Shown here in pieces: positions 55,909-64,000 of a stretch of DNA of 64,000 nt. The position numbers and the translations under genes are program-made. Under the pieces are notes generated by a model. It made no database searches, was not told the origin of the DNA, and was given only the letters and a program-made list of their open reading frames with translations. Location: contig CALNVZ010001099.1 in assembly GCA_940671915.1 (NCBI GenBank), forward strand, positions 41,002-105,001, written 5' to 3'. The stretch comes from Paracentrotus lividus (Eukaryota > Echinodermata > Echinoidea > Camarodonta > Echinidae). Each line of letters begins with the position of its first letter. The first letter of the stretch is position 1.

Positions 55909-58900
55909 AAATTATGAACTTCAATATCAACAACAAATAATTGCAAGGTCTCCTCTATTTCTCCTATTATAATCTATTAATAATATATTGTTATTATTTA
56001 ATGAATAATTTTCATAAAAAACGACTGGTTCAGAAAGCTACTGAAACACAGCCTTTTGAGAAAAGCCCCCCCCCCCCCCCGTGTTTCACGATTGGGTGCG
56101 TTAAATTTTTACTCCCTCCCTCAACCCACCCTTTCGAGAAAAGCCCCCCCCCCCCCGGTGTTCACGAAAGGGTGCGGCCACCCGCTTCCACCCCGCTCGC
56201 GAACGCAGACGATCGTTGGCAAGCCGGAGGTAGCTGGTCATCTCGAAGAGGGGGAAAGTTGTCATTGATGTCTTCGCGACACGTTGTTGTTAGGGTGATA
56301 CGTGAGGACAAGGGTACCCTGGAAGCACTGGTAGACACTTCGAGGCTCCATAACGGCTGCACGCGTTTGTTTTAGAATCCTGTCCTTGGAGGAGTTGATA
56401 TGCTATCAGGATATCCTCTCTGGTTGAAGAAATCAGTCATCTTGATCAACCTGCCGCTGGAAGTCATCTTCCTACATATAAAAATATATATATTAAGTTA
56501 TATGCATTGCTAATATAATTCTGAGTAATTTGATACCTTGATCAGCTTTCTACGATTCAAATAAAGAAATGAGCCTTCTATCAAAGTTTGCAGCACACGC
56601 GCGCGCGGTACTCTCACTATAGGCCAAATATTGGCAAAAACATGCCTATTGAAAATTCGCTGCGGCTCTTCAGGACGAACAAAAACCTCCAATATCTTTT
56701 GCATATCTGGATAGAATATGAATCATAGATGTCATTTCATGTCTCATTTTATCCTCAAATTATTTCATGACGTCATCAAATGGCGTCGAACTCAAAATTT
56801 CTATTTCTTTTATGACATCAAAACAATTATGCAAAATTTAATTCTAACTCTGTAAGTTTTACTCGATTTTGCCCAATTTTAATTGTTGTAGTGAGGATTA
56901 TATTCTTTCTGTATGATATGACCTTTTTTTTTCCTTTTAAAGAAACGCATCATTTTTAAAAAATGACAATTTATAAAGGTATGTTTTTTTTTTGCACATT
57001 TTGCGTGTAATCTCTATTAGGGAGGACTTTTGGTTGAAACTTAATACAGCATTCCCACCTTTAATGACCATTCCTCTGTCCTATTTCATTTCTCTGCATT
57101 TTAAATCTGCATATAAATTTTGTTCTTTTACATGTATTTACAAACTATTTACAGACATTGTTGTCATTTAGGTAACATATCGACCAGTTCTCTTAATTTT
57201 AAAGAACAGTTACTTCAAGGTAAGCCCCTGGAAGCGATGCTAATTACAGCCACCTGATCAATACTTTTTTATATCTCCAGATACATCCGGGTATTTGTGT
57301 GTGCGCGCCCATGTCAGATAAATCGCTCGACCTGTGCTGATTATTGACTAGTCATGGGCTAACAATGAAGTATACAAGAGGATCAGCGAACTGAAAATGT
57401 TAAAAATCTCTGATGGTCACTTATATACAGTGGTTGACGCGAATTATTCATGAGTGCCTGAGAAACATATCTCTTGAAAATGCTTATTTATCAAAAAAGT
57501 CAAATAGGTATGACATGTTTTTCATTAGACACTATCGCTCATTTCATGAATTAACTACTGCCTATAGTAAAAATTCAACAAAAGTATTACAAACATAAAT
57601 TTTAGGGGGTATTTGTGATAAAGTATGGTCATTAGGGACCGAGTATACCCGGTTCCGTCCATGAGTGTATTAGACGGACGCGGGTATACCCGGTTCCCGC
57701 TCTCAACGGGATAAAATTGCAAAAACAAACCAACAAATATATCTTGCCATACGTGTGGAACTAGGCTCGACTAGCACTTGTGCTAACTTTAGTTCCATTT
57801 AACATCTCCACATTTCTCTCTCCTGTTCAATCACACTTTGATTTTCTATACATATAATTTATACTCTGTTACATTGTATTCATTTTTGTAAGATTGTATT
57901 TCCTATGCATGTTATAATAACTGTGTGTTGTTGTGTTGATGATGTTAATAAATTCAATTTAATTCAAGTCAACCCCCATAGTACCTCAAAGAAAGGAGGA
58001 TATAGGCTTAATTTAAAGTATATAAGAAATGAAAGAAAAGAGTAAAGAGTGTGTTCAGAATCAGTCGGATAACCAAAGTTCTCGAATACATATTTGTTTC
58101 TCTTTGTAAATATACACATAGGTCCATCTCAAGCCATGGTCAAGAAAATTCAATAAATTCAATAAGAGATATTTAGGTAACACTAAACAACACCCCTTTA
58201 TTCACCTTGTTCTAGATTCATTAAGATGTTGAAACATTTTCCTTCAGAAAAAACTAGGGAATGTTTTTTCTTGTTCACAATTTATTATCTTTTCTATGTA
58301 GTAATATCAAATTTGACATGGGATGTAGAATATTAAATCATGTCATATCATAAGTAGCAATTGAGAACTAAGAACACCAAAACATTATATAATAAAAAAA
58401 ACTATAAAAAAATTTGACATTGACATGGGTGTCGATTGTGGGGATGGGGAATGCATCCTCCCCCCCCCCCCAATAATTTCGGTCAGGGGCTGCGTGTTTG
58501 TACAATCATCCCCCCCCCAAATATATTTTGATATCAGAAAAAATGAAAAGTATCATATTATGTGCATATAAATCTACCAAATTCTTTATCATATAAAACC
58601 TTTATGACATTATTATCTTATTTTTGCAGCCTTCAATGCACATTTATGAAATTCAAAAATCCAAAATTTACTCACTTAATCGTTAATCTTCCTCGTTGTA
58701 AAACACAATTACACCGTGTAGATAATGGAAGCGCAGTAGAACAATTAGAAAAAAAATCCCATTCAAATAAATAAAGTGGAGACTTTGTGTTTACAAGGCC
58801 ACTTGGCTTTATCTTAAAGTTTCCCGAATTCATTTTCTTATCTTGTATAAGGCCTTTTGTAAAATTATTTTTTGATTCAATGTCTTGTAAATATACGTTT

Positions 58901-61900
58901 TGTAAGTACACTGTCTGTACATTTTAGAAGTGAATTGCATAAAACAACTGAAAGAATAATTGGTAAGACACCTGTTATTCCGAAGGTTCGTAATTCGAGG
59001 TTCTTTATTCCGGAAGTTTCGTTATTCGAAGGTTCGTCATCACAAGGTTTCGTTATTTCGAAGGTTCGTCATCCGCAAAACGAAATAGGGTTTCGTCATT
59101 CCGAAGGTTTCATCATTCGAAAACGAAATAGGGTTCGTCATTCGAAGGTTCGTCATTCCGAAAACGAAATCAGGTTCGTTACTCCGAAGGTTCGTTTCAT
59201 TCCGAAAACGAAAAGGTTCGTTTATTTCCGAAGGTTTTTAATTCCCGAAACGAAATAAACTTATTTTAGTAATAAAAACGGTTGTTGTAATTAAAAATAA
59301 TAGGATATTAGCAATATAGTCTCAGCGGAGGATGGATACACGTGTATTTGTGTGTCTACTAATGTTTCATTAGTTGGACAACTAGTACCTGTGATCGCTT
59401 TGACGTGAAACTCGTGAGTAGCGCGATAAATATGATACAACCGTCAATTTCTTTTTGATTTCTTGACTATTTCAGTTTGAATTCAAAGCATGACGTTTAA
59501 TACATCTTTTTATATGTCTTTTAATAATATATTCCAAAAAGATGGCTATGCTGGCTGAGACCGCAGTTTTTGCGCCCGCTTCCCTCTAGCCAAAAAAGAG
59601 GAATCGGTATCCCCTTTGAGGTGTTAATTCCTCATGATTCTGCGTCCAAAAAGCCCCATCCCACCCTCCCCCGCAGGGCGGACATTTAATCAGAATGAGT
59701 CTTTTAGTTAGAAATTTTGAACTTGTATGTAAAAAACAATTCAAAATGCATCAATACTCCCTAGCGAAATTTACACTTCAGGCAACGATTCTTGGATGAA
59801 CTAGTCCCATAACTATGATCACCCCTTTTGAAGAATTCTTAAACGCCCCTGGCACGATAGATAAGCCCCTTTCCACCCTCATAACAATTGAACAGTAAAA
59901 AGTGATAATTATACCATCCCCCTCCAACACGCCTGCCCTCCGGTTTTCCCGGCTTCTGCCACAGATTATTTCAGTTTATGGACTAATATACAAAACTTAT
60001 TTTATTTTTCGGATTAACGACCTTCGGAAATGACGAACCCTATTTCGTTTTCGAATGACGACCCTTCGAATGACGAACCCTTTTTCGTTTTTCGGAATGA
60101 CGAACCTTCGGAAGAAACGAACCCTATTTCGATTTTCGGAATACGAACCTTCGGAATAACAAACCTTCGGAAATAACGCCACCAAATGTTCGGATTAACG
60201 AACCTTTTTATTTTCGGATAAACGAACATCGAGGTATAGGCATTTACGTGTTTCGGAATGGACGAACTTCGGAATAATGGACCTTCGGAATAACGAACCT
60301 TCGGAGGAATTACGAAGTGTAACCGAATAATCAGGGGCACCAATCCTAGAGTGTGTCAACAAAGTACTGAGATTTTAGACTAGAAGAAAAAGACTAATAC
60401 ACTGTAAAAAATGTTTGTATTTTTACGAGCAAATCTGCTGTCAGCAGAGTCGCCATAAAAAATGTAATTTTAGTTTTATTGTAAATTTCTCCTTCTAATA
60501 ATTACGTGAGAAATACAAAATATACATCAGGGAGTAACACATTTTTCCCGTTTTTAAACAAATATTTTAGCTATAGAACTCTAATGATTTTTTTTGTCTT
60601 CTCTTTCATTAATTATTAGAGGAGAAATCTTACAGCAAAACTTTTATTTCAAATTACATTTTCGGATGGCGACTCTACTGACATCACTTTGCTGTATTAT
60701 TTTTTTACAATGTACACTGCTACAAAATATATGTATTTTTACAGGAAATCTGCTGTCAGCAGAGTTCGCCATAAAAAATGTAATTCAAAATACAGTTTTT
60801 TTTGTAAAGTTTCTCCTGCAAATAATTACGTGAGAAATAAAAAATATACATCAGGAGTAACACATTTGTTCCGTTTTTAACCAAATACGTATGCTATAAA
60901 ACTCTAATGATATTTTTTCCTTCTCAACATTATTCTTAAGGGAGAATTTACAGCAAAACTGTATTTTAAATTACATTTTAGATATGGCGACTCTGCTTAC
61001 ATCACTTTGCTGTATTTTGTCTGTATTTTTTTTACAGTGTAGTTAATAGCTATACTCAGGGGACAATAGGCTCTTTTGGTGGAGTGGCACAATTTGTAAG
61101 GAGTGGTATGTGTGTGGTGCTATTAGGTATAACTCATGCATGGCACAGTACAGGCTCTATATGAGGTGTGTGTTGTAGGAGTGAGAAGGGGTGGAGAACA
61201 CTTTTAGCATTGGTGAGAGAAGGTCATGCTGAAGGTTATGTGAGAGGAAAGTCTTGTAGGATGCGCAGCCCTTGTTAAACTTTTGATAGTTTGTTGGTGC
61301 ATCAAGGAATCCGGGCATGCAGGCCAGGTGAAGACTCCTCTACAGCTCCCACTATCTTATTTGTGAAACCTGAAAGTGATAATTTTGTACCATTTTCCTT
61401 TTTCCTTATCAAATGTTTCTTGTTTAGGTCAATTTCACAAATTAGGGCGTGCACATGTATTGAATAAGCTACACATGTGATATAGATAATGATATATAAG
61501 AAATTCATATCAAGCCAATGCATTGGAATAATTATTTGGATATATATATTTGAGTCAATTAATATTTTGATGTCCTTTCACAGCAAAGAAGGCAGGATGG
61601 TATTTTATGATTCTTTTGTTAAAAGAGATAATGTGAGTTGGTATTGTTCATAAGAGCAAATATATGGAGGTTAAGAGAAGCAGAATTTATGGTTTCCTTT
61701 GATAAAATGGAAGTTATTTATCAAACTCTTTACCAATTATTATGCATTTAAAACTGGAAAAGAAGTTATGGAATTATAAACGATTTTCTGATATTTATAT
61801 TGCTAGAAGGGTCTGTATTTTGAAAGGAGCTCTTAATGCATAATGTAAATTTACGTAACCCTGTGCAAAAAGCAGTGAATATTTAATGGATTATTTAGGT

Positions 61901-64000
61901 GAAATTGATACTTAAAGATAATCTTTATGATACATGAAGCAAGCAAGTGTTGCATAGTTTATTGAATATAATTACGTAGAATAAGCATGTTCATGTATGC
62001 TATGACCGTTGGATTGGATGTATTATTTTTACAGCGGTTACAGATGAACCGGGGTTTTAGGCTTTTCCGGATCCAGTTATCAGGCTTTTTCCGGCAGTTT
62101 CAGGTTTATCTATATATTTGGATTCGCACCTGCGGCGGAATTTACATAGAACGGCAATCAACATCATCGTTGACTTCGAACGCTCTGATCGACTTCTGAC
62201 CTTAAGTATAAGGGTGAACACTTTCGTCGATGGGGAGATCAGCTGACTTCAACTACAGGCGTTTGACTGCACTTCAAGACCATGGGCATACTATTCGTAG
62301 GTTTTCGCGATAGCGTACAGATCGAGATACGATAGCGTGCGGTTACAAGAAACCAGTACGTTTTTTCGGGTCGCGTGAATGAGTTGATCGTTTATTTATT
62401 CAACAGTTTATTTGAGACATTAATGGAACACTAATTTAAGCCCGGCGGAAGGTACCTTCTTGATTTAGCTTATACAACGTAAAGTCGTTGTAGAAATCTG
62501 GGTTAATATTCTTGAGTCACGTGCATAGAAATATCATTGTTTAAGGTATACCCTTATTAATTTAAACTAATAAACGAAGTTCATGAAATCTGGTTATATT
62601 TCTTGAGTTCATGTTTTGAAACATCATAGTTTTAATATATTTCGTGGTTTAAACATTTACATTCGAAATATCTTCCACAATATTAGAACATTGTAATATT
62701 TTTGGGTAAATTTCTTTTGTTTATGGATATATACATTATGCCAAATTATTGTTTACAATCAACCATGAGGACATGTGTAAGTCCTGGGAAAACCAACTGT
62801 TGGTTTGAAAGCAATAGTCAATAGTACCATGAATAAAAGCATGCTTGTAAGCTGTAATACTTTTATTGAAATGAATGACTATATTGTTTTTATTTGTGTG
62901 TAATTCCTAACGCAACTAATAATTATACAGACAGAACTTGTATCTTATCGCCAAAATGACTTTGCAAATACAGTATAAATAACATATCATTGGAAAGGGG
63001 GATATGTGGCTTTAACGTGTAACTACTTCATATGAATAAAATACAGTATCATTTGGAAAGAGGGGAATATGTGGCTTTTAAGGTGTAACTACTCACTTTT
63101 GGGTGTAAAAGTAACACAATCTGTACGACATCTTTGAAATTAAATGTTGTTTCGTTAATTGATACGTCACTGTACCAGAAAAAAGACAAGAACCGGGCGG
63201 TGAGTGAAGGTCATGGGCAGGAAACCATGGGACATTACAGCAGCATATTTCCTTGACATAAACTTCCTAAGACAAGAAGGACTTCTAAACGCATCCTTAT
63301 AATGAGGTGAATTGATAAACGGACGGGTTTTCTAGTTCCCTCTTATGTTAATCATGATTACAATAAGTGTGCAGAATAGCGCCACCACATGCTTGTCTTC
63401 CTCCGAGAATGGATCAAAGTTTCTGGTTTCTTTTGGGTCTGTGGGAAAGCGCCCTCACGTGGCTACCATGCAAGGCAAGCCGATCTTGGTCGACCATTCA
63501 GAGACAGGTATTGAAGGATTGCGTCGCAGTTCCTTTATTAGCTGAACTTGAAGTTGGTCGTAGTACACGATCAACACCGTATCTGCACGTATTTACCGGG
63601 TGGTGACAATGTCAATTCGATGTAACCGGTGGTTAGCTCAATCACCGAATCAGCAGCGTTATTTTTGCACTAAAGTTGTGCAATTCTGCAGGGAAAATAT
63701 AAATAATAGATTTATAAATAAATGGTTCGGTTATTTATGCGCAATGTACAAGGGTTGCCAAATAGAAATAAAGACAACACAAAAAGTAGTTCCCCTATAT
63801 TTCTAGTATATACAATATTTTTAGAACACAAGAGTATTACAAATCTATTTATTCTATTTAGTCCGTGTAGTAATTTATTAGCTACCTATGTGAACGATTT
63901 TAAGGAATTGAATCATTATGTCATGCTTCAGGAGTACTGGTTAAATGAAATGTCTTCTTCTTTTTTTAAGTTCACAAGCCGATTATTCATCTCTCTCTTT
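55206..64000 (-). repeat. Right arm of the giant inverted repeat (indel-rich copy)
   Basis: Reverse complement of 46300-55012. It is longer than the left arm by roughly 0.6-0.7% net, through many one-base insertions and losses. Substitutions are few by comparison. Features in it mirror those of the left arm: RT remnant about 56165-56475, LINE-like tail 57630-57960, CCGAAGG foldback 58970-60340, MITE pair 60395-61045, tandem copies 62450-63110. They should not be counted as separate loci until the join at the centre is confirmed. The window ends while the match is still running or just ending. Confidence 0.9.
63285..63685 (-). pseudogene. Frame-broken inverted copy of the last sulfotransferase exon
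   Basis: The complement carries the same acceptor (CCCTGCAG), the same 'gcgtttag' end and most codons of 46612-46997. It is 401 bp instead of 386. Insertions such as 'cgacgcaatcc' for 'cgacgaatcc' and 'cggcttgcctt' for 'cggcttgctt', and losses such as 'gcgtttag' for 'gcgttttag', break the frame repeatedly. No other exon of the gene is found inverted nearby. It is better read as noisy sequence of the same exon than as a paralogue. Confidence 0.85.

Noticed and set aside
58872..60343. ORFs in the right arm as separate genes
   Set aside because: They mirror left-arm minisatellite readings with indel noise and belong to the inverted copy.
1..64000. CRISPR arrays, tRNA or rRNA genes
   Set aside because: No regularly spaced identical repeats with unique spacers and no cloverleaf or rRNA-like sequence were recognised by eye; a tRNA scan would be needed to exclude single tRNA genes.

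Overview
This is a eukaryotic, AT-rich, intron- and repeat-laden window. It is probably from a marine deuterostome, most likely an echinoderm. The grounds are the very frequent TAGGCCT-type motifs, dense MITE and foldback repeats, CR1/L2-like LINE debris, long homopolymers, and a gene of the WSC-domain sulfotransferase (WSCD) family, which I recall as expanded in echinoderms. The species call is inference. No bacterial-style operons, CRISPR arrays or convincing RNA genes were seen, and most ORFs are chance readings of low-complexity DNA.

The best-supported gene is on the + strand: three exons (20717-20878, 24530-24718, 46612-46997) joined in consistent phase. They encode the catalytic sulfotransferase domain and C-terminus of a WSCD-like protein. 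Its 5' exons were not found, and a 60-N gap lies in its first visible intron. Its last visible intron is about 21.9 kb. That intron holds, on the opposite strand, a second multi-exon gene (39493 down to 35045) of a family I do not recognise. The coding sequence of that second gene appears to have once continued into 29773-29545, but it is now split by a 5.26-kb long-TIR element (29774-35034, 6-bp target duplication CCCGTC) and by a one-base frameshift. The same intron carries a dead CR1/L2-type LINE (about 41.4-45.1 kb) and a ~220-bp tandem repeat array (39.83-41.03 kb).

The first 20 kb is mostly non-coding. It holds a Tc1-like TIR pair (5492-7405) with a nested foldback, TTAA-flanked MITEs, a GGTGTTA-rich foldback, a noisy 415-bp direct duplication (13617-14452), and two possible small coding segments near 15.6-16.4 kb. 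The interval 17.8-24.3 kb is dominated by nested foldback elements with CCCCCGTCACACTGAG termini.

From about 46.3 kb to the end of the window, the sequence is one giant inverted repeat with a ~194-bp spacer at 55.0-55.2 kb. The right arm repeats the left arm, including the last sulfotransferase exon, in reverse complement. It differs mainly by one-base insertions and deletions that destroy the reading frame. This looks more like a fold-back long-read or assembly artefact than a natural palindrome, so features in 55.2-64.0 kb should not be counted as independent loci.
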